This document shows positions 21,581 through 33,458 of a stretch of DNA of 64,000 nucleotides, in pieces (positions within the stretch are counted from its first letter, which is position 1; each line of letters starts with the position of its first letter). Source of the DNA: Cephalotus follicularis (lineage: Eukaryota; Streptophyta; Magnoliopsida; Oxalidales; Cephalotaceae); NCBI GenBank assembly GCA_001972305.1, contig BDDD01002387.1, forward strand, positions 1-64,000, read 5' to 3'. The notes under the pieces were generated by a model, which saw only the letters and a program-made list of their open reading frames with translations, searched no databases and was not told the origin of the DNA. Position numbers and translations under genes: made by a program.

Positions 21581-21581
21581 T

Positions 21582-22245
21582 TTATGAAAGAAATGCAATA
21601 TAATTATGATTAATTCTAGATCTAGTAGTTATACCTTGCTTTGGATTACCTATAATTGCCTCATGAGGATGCCCTTTTACTACCTTCAAGGTCTTGTCAT
21701 GAAGAGCTTCTTGGTAGCTTTGTTGAGGGGTTACTTCTTGTGTAGGCTCCTGATTTTTCTTTTCACCTTTGCTTTCTTCCAAGCTTAATTCCTGAATGCT
21801 CTTTTCAACGAATTCTATATCATCAACATCCATTACTTCTTTTGGAAACATAGGGTTAGATTCATCAAATACAACATGCATTGATTCTTCTATAAGTAAA
21901 GTTCTTTTATTAAAACATCTATAAGCTCTACTTGTAGTGGAATAGCTAAGAAAAATACCTTCGTCAACTTTGGAGTAGAACTTACCAAGATGATCTTTTC
22001 CATTATTGTGAATGAAGCACTTACATCCAAAAGTATGGAAGTAACCAATGTTAGGCTTTCTCCCCCTCCATAATTCATATGGAGACTTTTTGAGAATTGG
22101 CCTTATTGATACACAATTTAAAACATAGCAAGAGGTATTTATGGCCTCAGCCCAAAAATATTTTGGTAACGATTTTCATTTAACATTGTTCTACACATCT
22201 CTTGTAGAGTTCTATTTTTCCTTTCAACAACCCCATTTTGTTGAG
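21582..22245 (-). pseudogene. Integrase C-terminus and pol linker of element B
   Basis: Fragments include TQQNGVVERKNRTLQEMCR (near 22230-22190), which carries the third DDE residue, then RRWVPIG-like degenerate sequence. A frame at 22078-21890 (MNYGGGESLTLV) and the acidic linker ESNPMFPKEVMDVDDIEF at 21881-21582 follow. Frames change at least twice. Confidence 0.75.
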
Positions 22246-23867
22246 TTATTCTAGGAGTAGAAAACTCATCAATAAAACCATTTTCTTTACAAAAATCTTC
22301 AAAGAGATGGCTTTCAAATTCTTTTCCATGATCATTATAATAGTTAAAATAGAAGCATCTTTTTCTTTTTGAACAACATTACAAAAATGTAAAAATTCTC
22401 TAAAAGCTTCACTTTTGTAGCCAAGAAAAATAGTCCATGTATACCTTGAATAGTCATCAACAATAACCATTGCATATGATTTACCACCTAGACTTCTCAC
22501 ATCTATAGGTCCGAATAAATCAATATGTAACAGCTGTAATGGCCTGGTTGTAGAGACAATATTTTTACTTTTAAAAGATGCTCTAGTTTGCTTCACATGT
22601 TGACAAGCATCACAAATTTTATCTTTTTCAAAATTAATTTTAGGAAGCCCTTTAACTAGACCGTGTTTTAAAATTTTTGAAAGAGTTGTCATACTAACAT
22701 GACCAAGTCTCCTATGCCATAACCAACTATCATCATTTATGAATTCTAAACATTTGACATTTTTATTTTTTAAATCATTTATATCAACTACATAAACATT
22801 GTCATGTCTATATCCAATAGATTTGGTCAAGTTGTTATTGATGTCTATTACCTTGCAATAATCTTTTTCAAAAACAACTCTACAATCTTTGTTACATAAT
22901 TGACTTATGCTCAATAGATTGTGTTTAAGTCCATCAACATATAAAACATTAGAGATAGATGTGTGATCATTACCGATGGAGCCAAATCCCATGATTTTAC
23001 CTTTAGCATTGTCTCCAAAAGTGACATATCCTCCTTGCTTTGATTTTAAAGTGACAAATAAGCTCTTGTCACAGGTCATATGCTTTGAACATCCACTATC
23101 AAAGTACCATTGTGTCTTCTTGGACAATGCCTTCAAGCATATCTCTACATTGTCTTCTTCCTCTATAGCCATCAATGCCAATTGTGCAACTTCTTCTTGT
23201 GTCTCCTCATCGGAGCTTGAGTCATCATTATCTTCCCAAGTTGCAAGTAAGGCTTTCTTCTTCTTTATTTGCTCTTTCTTTTTCAGCTTTAGACAATCAC
23301 TTTTGTAGTGCCCCGGTTTGTTGCATTCGTAGCAAATAATTTCTTCAAGCTTGCTTGTTTCTCCTTTTTGAGGATTAGTCTTCTTGTATGGTTTGCCTCC
23401 AAATTTTTTCTTATTTGCAAGGAACCTTTTGAAATTTCTCTTGATGAGGGCAAGCTCTTCATGACTATTATCTTCAATTTCTTCATTTGTGGAAGACTTT
23501 AGTGCAACCACTTTCTTCTTTCTTTTCTCCTCTTCATCATCATCCTTTTTCTTGATGGAGAGTTCATAGGTCATCAATGATCCCAGGAGATCCTCCAATG
23601 GAAGAGTATTGAGGTTTTTGGCTTCATCGATGGCCGTCACCTTTGGCATCCATGCTCTTGGTAGACACGTAAGAATCTTTCTCACCATTTCACTGTTAGT
23701 ATACTTTTTATCAAGTACTTGTAAAGCATTTATAATATTTGTAAATCTAGTGAACATGGTTTTTATATCTTCACTTTCATGCATAATAAACATTTCATAT
23801 TCATGTACAAGCATACTGATTTTAGCCTCTTTAACTTGATTAGTACCCTCATAGGTTATTTCAAGTC
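22246..23867 (-). pseudogene. Gag-protease-integrase of element B
   Basis: The longest frame of B (it opens inside the solo LTR, so its first codons are not genuine) runs through the gag core (YEGTNQVKEAKISMLVHEYE, VTAIDEAKNLNTLPLEDLLG), knuckle CYECNKPGHYKSDC, protease WYFDSGCSKHMTCDKSLF, pre-integrase WLWHRRLGHVSMTTLSKI and integrase HIDLFGP and VIVDDYSRYTWTIFLGY. It loses frame near MEKNLKA. A second knuckle is not seen, and the coiled-coil section present in A and D is missing here, with protease following soon after the Lys-rich stretch. Confidence 0.88.
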
Positions 23868-24886
23868 TGTTGGAAAACGTATGGCAACCTTTAACTAATA
23901 ACTTTGTATGCGGAAAATACAATCTAAGCAATGAACATAAACAAGCACACAAGACAAAATAAATAAGGAGTTAAGGGATAGAGATTGCAAACAAATTTAT
24001 AGTGGTTCGGCAAATCCGTGCCTACGACCACTTTCTCAAGACCTCTTGAGTTTCCACTAGAATCCCCTAGCAACCTTTGATTTTCGGCTTACGGGTGCAA
24101 ATCAAAGAAACCACCTTACACTTGATTTAACTTCCGGGTGTAAATCAATGAAAAACCTTACAAGGGTTCACTCCCCTCAAATACAAAGAATGATAGAAGT
24201 GATTGGTGTTGTGTTTACAATAACCTCTCAATAGGTTGGATATGAAAGTGTAAAGCTTTAGCTTGATGCTCTTTCTCTTTTGTTTGTAGATGTGCAAGTT
24301 GAGATTTTGAGATTGGATGTTCAAATGTTGTTCAAGTGATTACTTGGATGTTTGATCTTGTTTCTAGGCTTGTATTTATAGCATTCTTCAGTTTATAGCC
24401 GTTGGTGAAGAGATAGATCCGTTGGAGAAGTGTTGGAACTTGTTGCATAAAAAATGGCTCTTAAAAACAAGTTCTGATGTTGTTCCAGCAGTCCAAAGCG
24501 TCGACGGACTCTTTAAAGCGTCGACGGTCATGTGACCGTTGGGGCTCCAAATTTGAATCTTCAGCTCAAAGCGCAGATGTCAACATGTTGGAGTCGACTG
24601 TCAGACCTAAAGAGTCGACGCTTTACCTAAAGAGTCGACGCTTTAGCCATTTTGTAATTGCCATTTCTCCTCTGTACCAGAAGGTAGACGCTTTGAACAA
24701 AGAGTCGACGCTTTGTGCCTCAAAGAGTAGACGCTTTGCTCTAAGAGTCGACGCTTTGCACTGTTTTTGTTCTCCTTTGTTTTGCTTATATCTTTTCTTG
24801 CACATTAAGTTTCTTGCACATAAAATAGCAAAGTTAAATGCAAATTTGTAATCATTAAAACTTAGGATTGAGACTAAAAGTCAACA
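23868..24886 (-). mobile_element. Copia solo LTR (1019 bp) inside B gag
   Basis: It starts TGTTGGAAAACG and ends AAAGTCAACA, with a perfect target duplication AAGTC (23863-23867 and 24887-24891). It shares the U5 block 'tagtggttcggcaaat' with A and B LTRs in the same orientation. It is a solo LTR because no internal sequence accompanies it. Confidence 0.95.
24372..24760 (-). promoter_or_regulatory. TATA box and palindrome array of solo LTR
   Basis: The minus strand reads GCTATAAATACAAG (about 24372-24385). Directly upstream (24488-24755) are about nine copies of AAGAGTCGACGCTTT or AAAGCGTCGACGG, several of them perfect in the AAGNGTCGACGCTTT form. This is the clearest example in the window of the array-then-TATA layout. 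Confidence 0.85.
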
Positions 24887-25215
24887 AAGTCTATCCCACA
24901 TTTCCTTAGCCAAAATGTATGAGATACTCTATTAAAATCATTAGAGTTAATAGCACAAATTATAATATGTTTAGCTTTAGTATTTCTTTTCCTATCTTAA
25001 TTATTATATCTAGTTCTAAGTTTAGAAATGATTTCACTACTTTCATTTGTGGTGGTAGGAAAATTTGGACCATCAACAATTAGGTCCTAAAGATTATAAT
25101 CTAAAGATTGAATAAATCTAGTCATTTTAGCATTCCAATGACTATAGTTGTTGCCATCAAAAAATGGTGGTTTGGACATGTTTTGGCTTTCATTGATATT
25201 CATATTCATGGCCAT
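24887..25215 (-). pseudogene. Gag N-terminus of element B
   Basis: The start codon at 25215 gives MAMNMNINESQNMSKPPFFD, then YSHWNAKMTRFIQSLDYNL and a stop, and then DLIVDGPNFP. This is the Copia gag entry motif (PPFFDG-NYSHW). It continues across the solo LTR at 23867. Confidence 0.85.
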
Positions 25216-25259
25216 TATGGATCTTTAAAACTCTAACAATTAAGAATAATAAGTTTACC

Positions 25260-25271
25260 GCTCTGATACCT
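25260..25271 (-). promoter_or_regulatory. Primer binding site of element B (tRNA-iMet)
   Basis: The minus strand reads AGGTATCAGAGC two bases inside the LTR. It matches the initiator tRNA-Met site except for the first base. Confidence 0.9.
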
Positions 25272-25273
25272 AT

Positions 25274-26551
25274 TGAAAGTACTACAAGAGGGGGGTGAAT
25301 TGTAGTGTATATGAAATAATGAACTTTTTCGCAATATGAATACACAAATGATAAGTTAAAGATAGAATGTTAAACCAAACTCAAGCAATTCAACTATAAT
25401 AAGTAAATAACTTGAATTGAAACGAAATAGAGTAAGAGTTTAGAGATTACAAACACAGTTTTATAGTGGTTCAGCTAAACTCTTGCCTACGTCAACTTTT
25501 CCCAAGACCTCCTTGAGCTTCCACTAGTATTCAATCTTGAATACAAACTTCGAATTTCTTTACAGCAGCAATTCGGTGCACCTTACAACTTCCATGATTG
25601 AACTCAATCACATACAATTTGGGTTCACTCCCCTTTATAATCAAAGTAACACAAAGTTGTTTAGTGATTTTGTATAGCCTCTATAAGGTTGGATATTGAC
25701 TGAATAAGCTCACTTACAACAACTAAAGATAAAAGAATAACACTTGCTAAAGACTATGAAGCTCTTGATATTGAAAGAATTTTGATATGAGAGATTGTTA
25801 TGTTGATTGTTGTGTTTTTTACACCCATTCAAGCCTCCAATTTATAGTGTTCAGTAGAATAGATCCATTGGAGGCATTTTAGAATATTTTGGCTTTAATT
25901 CAGCATTGATAAGATTGAGCATATCGCAATCTCATGCTTAAAGCGTCCCCAGTTTTGATCTAAGCGTCGACGCTTAGATGTTACTGTTACGCCTTAATTT
26001 GAATCTTCCTGTTTAAGCTTCATCGATTTGGCATCTTCATCTCTGACCTTAGCAAAGCGCTGACGCTTTCAATAAACTGTCGTCGATTTGTGGCATTATT
26101 CAGTCTTGAGTCCTTAACCGTTGAGGCTTAGTGAACCTTATCATTGATTTGCATAAAGCGTTGACGATTTCCTGTAAGCGTTACCACTTAAAGTGTTTGA
26201 TCAACTTCATGAATCCACTGTATCAGGGTGCTGGCATGACCTTCTTAACAGTTGGCGCTTTTTTGGCTCTAAGCGCTGACGGCGTTGATATAAGCGTCAC
26301 TGGTTTAGACACATTAGCTTAGACCAAACTCCTTATTTGCTGACCGTTTAAGTGTGCCTTTCAACGATTTGCCTAAGCTTTGACGGTTACTTTGTAACTG
26401 TCAACGGTTTGTCCTGCTTTGCCTGGAAATTCTTCTTTGTTTATAATATCTCATAATTTTCAGCATTTCTAACATCTTGCACAAAAGCGAAATAATGATT
26501 AGATGTAAATATGTTATCATCAAAATTAGGATTGAGACAAAAATGTCAACA
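25274..26551 (-). repeat. 5' LTR of element B (1278 bp)
   Basis: It pairs with 5259-6634, with identical termini and the palindrome array at about 25930-26410. The TATA-like box is near 25836-25848 (minus strand). It lacks the 89-bp duplication of its partner. Confidence 0.95.
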
Positions 26552-26634
26552 TGTAGGAACATAAGTCATGCAAGTTCATTCAGTTAATCTATAACAGTTC
26601 AATCTGTAAACTCAACCTAGTGCACAGACATAAT

Positions 26635-26644
26635 CTCTGATACC
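26635..26644 (-). promoter_or_regulatory. Primer binding site of element F
   Basis: The minus strand reads GGTATCAGAG, followed upstream by the LTR. This shows that 26552-26634 is the leader of the Gypsy element interrupted by B. Confidence 0.7.
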
Positions 26645-27189
26645 GTTCTATAACACTTAGTCCAATGGTTGGATACCAGTTATGTTTTACAATTTGAAGA
26701 ACAATTAAAAACTTTCAATCAAATACATGAGTCCATTTAGAAGCTTAAATACAATGTTATTACATGGTTCCCATTATAATTAGTCCACTGACAATCCTTC
26801 ATTCTGAACATCTGTAACTATCAACTCATTGGTTGCTGTATCCTACAACTCATCCTATACACAATATTAATGCCCCATCCCAAAGGATGAGTTATCCAAA
26901 CAGTCGGGCAAAAGAGACCTTATGCACAAATGGAATGAACAATTTGTACAGTGAAGAAGCATGTCATGGCATATGCATGAATGTTATCTCTGATCTGACT
27001 ATTTGTATACAAATGTCTCATACCGGTATATAAGAATAGGATCTAATCAATCAATCCTATCCAATTATCTACTTGATAATCCAGTATGTGTACGAAGACA
27101 CTCAAACAATCTATAGAGTTTTATGACCTTTGGTGTCAGTATCAGTACAGTGCATCTAACCCACAAAAGGAAGTCCTTCAAAAAGGAAA

Positions 27190-27420
27190 AGTTAGATGAT
27201 CTAGTCGTCTAATGATCAGCCTAATAGATACTCGACTAGATGGTGATGTAATCGTCTTGGATCAGCCCAAGGAATACGTTGTTAGATTTGACTTAGCTAC
27301 CCTGGATCATCCCAAGGAATACGTAACTAACTCTCCTAGCTGTCTATGGATCAACCCAATAAATACGTAGTACGGTATAGTTGTCTATGGATCAGCCTAA
27401 TAGATGCGCAACTATATACT
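27190..27420. repeat. Tandem repeat of about 44 bp in F LTR
   Basis: Five units share TGGATCA(G/A)CCCAA(G/T)(G/A)AATACGT and are spaced 41-47 bp apart. Confidence 0.8.
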
Positions 27421-27749
27421 GGAGTTAACCAGTTAGTGAAAGCCACTAAGGCGGGTGGCTATCTAATCAGAGGGAAGAGTTAAATAGAGTTCAATGCCTA
27501 ACATGCCTGACTATAAGTCACTAAGGTCGTTCTTATGAATTCAATCAATCAATATGGTCATTTGGTACATTCAATCGATTTAATCAATGTAGAAAATAGT
27601 TTAGTATAAAGCAAAGATCGATCCTCGATAGATTTGCATTAAAATGGTATTAAGACAGTGTTTACTGGTCTAGAAAAGTACTCACAATAAAACAAGTTGG
27701 AAAATGTTCAGTTAAAGCCATGAATAAACTCCAACATGAAGCAGCAAGA

Positions 27750-28120
27750 AAGGCGTCGAAGTCTTTCAAGAAAGAAGTTGCCATCTTTCAATGATCCTTC
27801 AAGCTTGTGAAAATGGTCTCGTAAGCGTCGACATCTTTGGTGAAGGAAGTAGACTCTAGGGTGAAATAATCTCACAGTGGCTCAAAATGTAAGCGATGAC
27901 GTTTCAAGTGAAAGGTGTCAACGTAACTTAAGTATCACGTCGACGCTCAAAGGAAGGCATTGACGTTTAAGTTGGGATTTAGAGGTAGAGACTTTTTAAG
28001 GAAACATTTCGAAGTCTATGGGAGAAGGCATCAATGTGCTGGGAAACAGGAGAGAGACTATTCATCTCAATCAAGAACATGTCAACGTCTTTAGTAAAAG
28101 GTGTTGACGTACTAGGAAAT
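27750..28120. repeat. Palindrome array in F LTR
   Basis: About ten decayed words occur, such as AAGGCGTCGAAGTCTTT, AAGCGTCGACATCTTT and GTCAACGTCTTTAG. On the minus strand the array lies downstream of the TATA box, unlike the Copia LTRs. Confidence 0.7.
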
Positions 28121-28625
28121 AAACCCAATAGTTCTTAGCCTATATCAAACTAAAATTCATCCCGATTAAAAAATTCGGTCATTTACATGTTTTGGTAAGG
28201 TTAAAAATGTCTTTTAAACACTTCTGAACTAGTTTTAGGCCATTGAATTACCAGATTCATGAATTAGGTTAGAAAACCTCAATTTTGACCTAAAAAACAA
28301 ATTTCTCAATTCAACATTCTATCAGTCTGTTCAATAATCGGGTAATGCATATTATAAAGCAATAACCATTAATCCATGATGCATTTAAGGTAGAGAAACA
28401 CTACCAATTAGTTAGAAGCTTGAACTAGAGAGGGAAATCAAAAAATGGAGGAGAAACTCAAGTTTCTAGCTTCAATGGTGGAGGATCAATAAGGTTCAAT
28501 CAGTGTAAGCCAAAAGAATAAATTAAAATCCCACCCCTTTGATCTTGTAAAAATCGACAGTATTGAGAGTGTTTGAGAGGGAGTTGAGAGATGGGTTAGA
28601 GAGTTGAGAGAGAGGTGTAGGTGAG

Positions 28626-28642
28626 GAGATATTTATAGGGTA
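28626..28642 (-). promoter_or_regulatory. TATA box of F LTR
   Basis: The minus strand reads ACCCTATAAATATCTCC, followed by a CT-rich leader (CACCTCTCTCTCAACTCTC). This supports minus-strand transcription of F. Confidence 0.7.
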
Positions 28643-28849
28643 TGATGCAGTGAGTCTTGGTGCACAATAAGGTTTAAACTCCCCAATTAGTCTGTAAAAA
28701 TACCTTATGCTCTAAAAGAGCCATTTAACGAACACGTAATCATATAAATAAATATTATAAACTCCAGTCCAGTCAATTAGTTTATATATGCAATCAATAT
28801 AAGTTCAGTAAAACAGTAAACGTGAATACTAAACATGCAGTAAACAAAC

Positions 28850-29420
28850 CTTCCAGATCTGGGTTGCTACAATTTCACAAAGTGGGCAGAGGCAGAACTG
28901 TTTGCAACTACTCTCTTGTAAGGGCTGAAACAAAAGCTTGATCAAGCTAAAGGACTCTAGGTTGACAAACTCTACAATATCCTTTGGGCATACCGGACCA
29001 CGCCATGAACAACAATCGGACAAACCTCATTAAACTTGTCATATGGCACTAAAGCTATCATCCCCATTGAAGTTGGGCACCCATCACATCAGGTGAAGAG
29101 TTTCAACGAAGTGCAAAATGTAAAGGGGTTTCGTGCCCATCTCAACTTGCTAGACGAGGTTCGCAACAAAGCACAAATCCATAGAGTGACTTGCCAACAA
29201 AAATTTGTTAGGTATTACAATGCGAAAATCAAGGCAAGGATGACTTCGAAGGCAGAGACTTGGTCTTAAGACATCTGGAGGTCTCCAACCCAAGAAAGCA
29301 AGACAAACTCTCGCCTAACTGGGAAGGCCCCTACAAGGTCACCCATATAGTTCGATCGAGTTTATATCGGTTAGAGACACTCCCTTGCAAGAGAATCCTA
29401 AGGGCTTGGAACTCTCAAAG
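28850..29420 (+). pseudogene. Tat/Ogre-like Gypsy integrase relic
   Basis: The plus strand reads FTKWAEAE, then after a gap DKLYNILWAYRTTP, then the open piece 29036-29269 (SYGTKAIIPIEVGHPSHQVK, LNLLDEVRNKAQIH, QQKFVRYYNAKIK), then NWEGPYKVTHIV and RLETLPCKRI. This matches the end of the integrase core and the C-terminal domain of Tat-lineage Gypsy elements. The region between FTKWAEAE and LWAYRTTP is shortened, so part of the core is deleted. Stops occur at TTP and after AETWS. 29421-29783 is its 3' region. Confidence 0.8.
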
Positions 29421-29783
29421 CTTGTAGAGCTTTTACCAGTAGTTAACATCTTTTAGGTGTCATCAGTGGACGAGATCATTAGGATCTACATTGCTTAGGA
29501 CTTTCCTCTATGCTTCTTTCTATTTCCAATAATAGTTCTCTTTCTTCCTTCTTCTATGGTTTACATAACATTGCAAATAGTCTTGAAATCCACCAAGTCC
29601 TTTTGGAAGACATTTTGCAAACAAAATCAAAAAGATCCCACCAACAAATCTAGAGCTCAAGGAGCAATACAATAAATACTGCTTCGCTCAACGTCTCTAA
29701 TCACTGTGAGATGGAGTCGTCCATAACATTCTTTATGAATATAAGCCCTTACAGGAAAGGTTCTCACCTTCCTAAAGGGCAAT

Positions 29784-32404
29784 TGTCACACCCGTCCTGA
29801 CCGAGGCGGATGTGACCATCACGTGGTAAGCTTCCTTTCGAAAACCTCCACGTGATATCTTAAAACCAATTTGAAAACTACTTAAAAACCATATAATCAA
29901 ATTAAATATCATAAAGCTGAACTTTTCTAAGAACTTGAAAATAATTCTAACTATTAAATTTTTATGAAAATCGGGCATGTAGTATCCGTTTATCGGACTA
30001 TGCCTCTTGTAAAAGAAAACACAATTCCTATAATGGGCTCAGCCCTCAACAGACCACAAGAAAAAGAGAAAATATGGATGGGTTGGGCTCCAACTCAACC
30101 ATATTATTAAAACTTAAATATTAAATAGGGCTAAACCCTTCAAAACAGAACTATAAAAACATTTATCTAAAAACATAAATAAATGCATAATTTAAATGCT
30201 AATGTCGTTGATGATATGCATGTGTTGAAACTCTGGCAGGCATGCCCTTGTAGTCTCACCTCAGTAGACTGATTGACTTCAGCTGACAGAACTCAGCAGA
30301 CTAACCTGTCATAACTGAAAACGGAGGGGGGGTTAGTCCACAGGACTAGTGAGATGGAACAAAAGAATCGGGAAGAGTTTTGCTCGCATAAAAAATGGTA
30401 TTTTTCGCAGAACAGTTACAAACAACTTAAACAGAATATCAGAAACAGAATAAAAATCCAAAATCCAATTTATAAAATAGATTATAAAATAAAAATTTAC
30501 AGAATCACCAGAAAGTCATATTATTATCTTAAACATATTTAAATCATCAGAAACTCAGTTATATGTAGTAGTTAACAGAGTTTAAATAGAATAAATAGAT
30601 AAAGATGCAATGGGTCTACAAGGTAAGGTTGACGTGTGGGCCCCATCAAGCCAAACGTCCAGTAGATAATAGTGGCAATGATAGCTTCGTATCAAAGCAT
30701 CAATAGATGGTCATACACATGTAGACATTGCCTTATGGGCAACAAATAAGTAACTAATATAATACCGAGATCACCAGAGCAACGAAACATATTTAAATAG
30801 ATTTCAAAGTTATAGAAATCACCAATGCCTCAAAACAGACTTAAAACAGATTCAAACATATACAAAAATCATTTTCTTATCAAGTACAGATATAACTGAA
30901 AAGAACGTCATAATATGACTATCATCATGAGAGCATTTCTAAAACATTAAAAGAATGTATTAGACATTAAAACTTAAACATGTTTCATAAATGAAGTAGA
31001 TCTATGTTCGTTCAGATACGGAAATAAATAAGTGAACACGTTTAAATATTTAAATTATTTAAAAGAATTTCAGAATAAAAAAGGTTAAAGAAAGGCCTTC
31101 CACTTACAGAACAGATAAGAAAGTCCTACGACTGGTCGCCTCCATGGCCGACCTCAGCAGCTGGATCCTTTGAGGACAGAAAGACAGACAGATAGACAAC
31201 AGACTAAAAGAATTCAAACATGACATAAAACATAAACCCAAACATGACTCCAACGTATACTCATTCTCATGAATGTGTTATGGCAAAAGCCAATAAAATT
31301 CTGTTTAAACCTCAATTAAACATAATTTTGAAATCACTAAAGCAAGTCCAAGTGGTTGTCCAGGTTATCCAATTTTTAATTGATTAAACAAGTCAATTTC
31401 TTAATACCACAGAAACAGATACGGAAATATGGAAAGCAAAACTAACGGAGAAGATTTCAAAGTTTACCGGAAATAGACAGAACGGAGTACGGGGCCGGAA
31501 TCATGGAGCAGAACTAGAACGGAACACCTCTAAGCGGAAAACGGAGTCAGAATGCTGGACGGGCATCCAAAACGCACTGCGAGAGGCTGTCGGCTAATGG
31601 GCTCACACACAGCCACTGACCGGAGCGTGTCAGCCACGTGCGGTGGTCGGACAACAGCGAGGAGGGTCGGATCTGGTGAGTCGGAGGTCGGGGAACACGG
31701 ATCAGAGGCGCGTTGGTCACGACGCCGCCACATCTAGCAGGAATAAGCAAGTTTAACCGGGGCTGTCTTCACTGTCGACTTGCGCTGCCGGTGTCACATG
31801 GGTCGGGGCTGGTCGCGTTCGACTCGCCTTGACGCGAGATGTCAGATCAGGGCTCACCTTGCCGTAACCATCGTCAAAGACAGATTTCTAGCGCACCACA
31901 TTGGTGGGGAGAGAAGCGGGTCCTGCATGCACCGGGGTAGTTCACCTGTGCTGAGGTAGGGTCCGGTGCGCTCCAGAAGCCGCTGCGGTCTCGCCGGGGT
32001 CATTTCGACAGTGATGCCGACGAAAGAGGGTGAAGAAAGAGAGAGAACGGGAGAGAGGGAGAGAGAGAAACCAATTTTGGCATTTCTTTTTATACACAAC
32101 CATAACAGACTAGGTTTTTGTCCAGAATTTAAACGATACGAACAGAAATTTGATGTTTAGGACATACCACTTGGCTTATATTCCAAATTTAGCAACAATT
32201 TCAGTAAAACATCATTTAATTTAAATCAAGGAAAATTTATTTGATATACTGATAGACCATTGGAATAAAATCACACTGATAAAAAATTTATTAATGTCGT
32301 GATGCATATGTCATGAATTCCAGAATAATAGACTAACCGCTAAACAGACAGACAAAACGTCACGTAGGTTCACAGACACGGACTACGGGAACACGAATGT
32401 CACA
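29784..32404 (-). mobile_element. Gypsy solo LTR (2621 bp)
   Basis: It starts TGTCACACCCGTCC and ends CGAATGTCACA. The flanks GCAAT (29779-29783) and GAAAT (32405-32409) form a 5-bp target duplication with one mismatch. On the minus strand a TATA-like TGTATAAAAAG (about 32085-32097) is followed by a CT-rich leader. It contains no gene. ORFs near 31530-31750 lie in a GC-rich part (about 31480-32000) and lack family signals. Confidence 0.85.
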
Positions 32405-32617
32405 GAAATATATTTCCAAAGGTCGACAAAACCTTCAAGATACAAACTTTTACGAGCAAAGTTCTCATTTTGTCTCATGAGATATCTTCTAAGCCCTTTT
32501 GGACAAGATCCTCTTCTTGTCTCCACAAGGCACCATATGCCCAAGGTCTACGCAAACCTTAAGTGAATGGTCTCAAAATGTTGTGAAGATTAGCACAAGT
32601 TTCAATTTGGCATAATA

Positions 32618-32785
32618 TCGCACAATCCCATGGTGCTAGGCCATGGCACAACATCTTAGCACAAGCCCATGGCGCAACACCATTAGCACAAAGCCCATGG
32701 CACAACGCCATGGTGTGAAGCTGTGGCGCAACACAATGGTGCGGATCCGTGGTACAACACCATGGTTTGAGGCCACTCACCTCAA
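32618..32785. repeat. CCATGGCGCAACACCAT tandem repeats
   Basis: Six or more degenerate units of about 22-28 bp (CCATGGCACAAC, CCATGGCGCAACACCAT, CCATGGTG) occur in the 3' region of the Tat-like relic. Tandem repeats in that region are common in Tat/Ogre elements. Confidence 0.75.
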
Positions 32786-33458
32786 CAGACCAACATGGTA
32801 TTCTCCATGTGTAACACTCCAGACTCGGTGGAGACCCGTGATGTCACCTCAATCATATACAGCCTCTTAATCATTAAGTTAGGTACTAGTTAATCCTATT
32901 TCATACAGTGAAAAACCATAAAAATTTTAAACATTAATATATACCATACAAATGTACGTAAGTACATTCGAATACCCTTAATCATTCATACAAATTCATT
33001 GTTTTACAATACAAGTCCATACATAAATAAATCCATTAAGAACATCTCTTTGAAAAGCTTGCTTTAATGCATCTTTACCCTTACTAATTGTTGTATCATT
33101 GACCAATACCACTTACCTGTCACACCCTGTTTTCATAATAGGCACTTAGGTTGTCGGCAATTAACATGTACATTCAGCTTATGCAATTTCGGGGGAATTA
33201 AAACTTTTCCAAACATATAAAACTCTTGCAGAAGCATTTAAACATAAGCCGAATTAGAAACTGTAATGTTGGCCTTTGCCACCCCGTTTTATTGCATTTA
33301 CATATGTTATTTTGATGATTAACAAACATAGATTACTTGTATGCATGATTCTTTAAGTTATAACTTCATATACTCTCTTGATCTTTTGTCCAAAGTTGTG
33401 CCAAGAATGTTTATGCAGATACAGGCAAATCCAGCCGACTGGAATTCAATCCAGTCCA

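Larger units (their letters stand above)
5259..26551 (-). mobile_element. Element B: Copia (SIRE-like), split by A and a solo LTR
   Basis: The LTRs begin TGAAAGTACTAC and end (T/G)TTAACA or GTCAACA. A perfect 5-bp target duplication TGTAG lies at 5254-5258 and 26552-26556. Read on the minus strand the order is 5' LTR, primer binding site, gag, protease, integrase, RT, RNase H, ORF3, polypurine tract, 3' LTR. Element A (6952-18239) lies in the 3' UTR between the 3' LTR and ORF3, and a solo LTR (23868-24886) splits gag. All reading frames contain stops and frameshifts. Confidence 0.95.
2300..28845 (-). mobile_element. Element F: degenerate Gypsy (Tekay/Del-like), split by B
   Basis: A minus-strand Gypsy element is present as two parts flanking element B. 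The left part (about 2300-5258) holds gag, protease, RT thumb and RNase H relics. The right part (26552-28845) holds the leader, a primer binding site (GGTATCAGAG, complement at 26635-26644) and an LTR of about 2.2 kb. Integrase and most of RT are deleted. The left end is uncertain because I cannot align a matching 3' LTR there. Confidence 0.65.
26646..28845 (-). repeat. 5' LTR of element F
   Basis: It begins just past the primer binding site (TTCTATAACACTTAGTCC). The stretch 'atgccccatcccaaaggatg' and 'catgtcatggcatatgcatg' match LTR Z (46841-47241, 52251-52294), so F and Z are one family. A strong TATA box is read on the minus strand near 28628. The outer end is set at about 28845 (GTAAACA), where Tat integrase sequence begins, and is approximate. 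Confidence 0.65.

Noticed and set aside
31530..31750. Overlapping ORFs in the GC-rich part of the 29784-32404 solo LTR
   Set aside because: Four short frames overlap on both strands with no domain, as expected by chance in GC-rich DNA. The location is inside an LTR.
33378..33458. N-terminal 27 codons of the 262-codon frame in element E as part of a real protein
   Set aside because: This part is LTR sequence, and the same LTR words recur at 36445 in a different ORF. RT homology starts only at about 33464.
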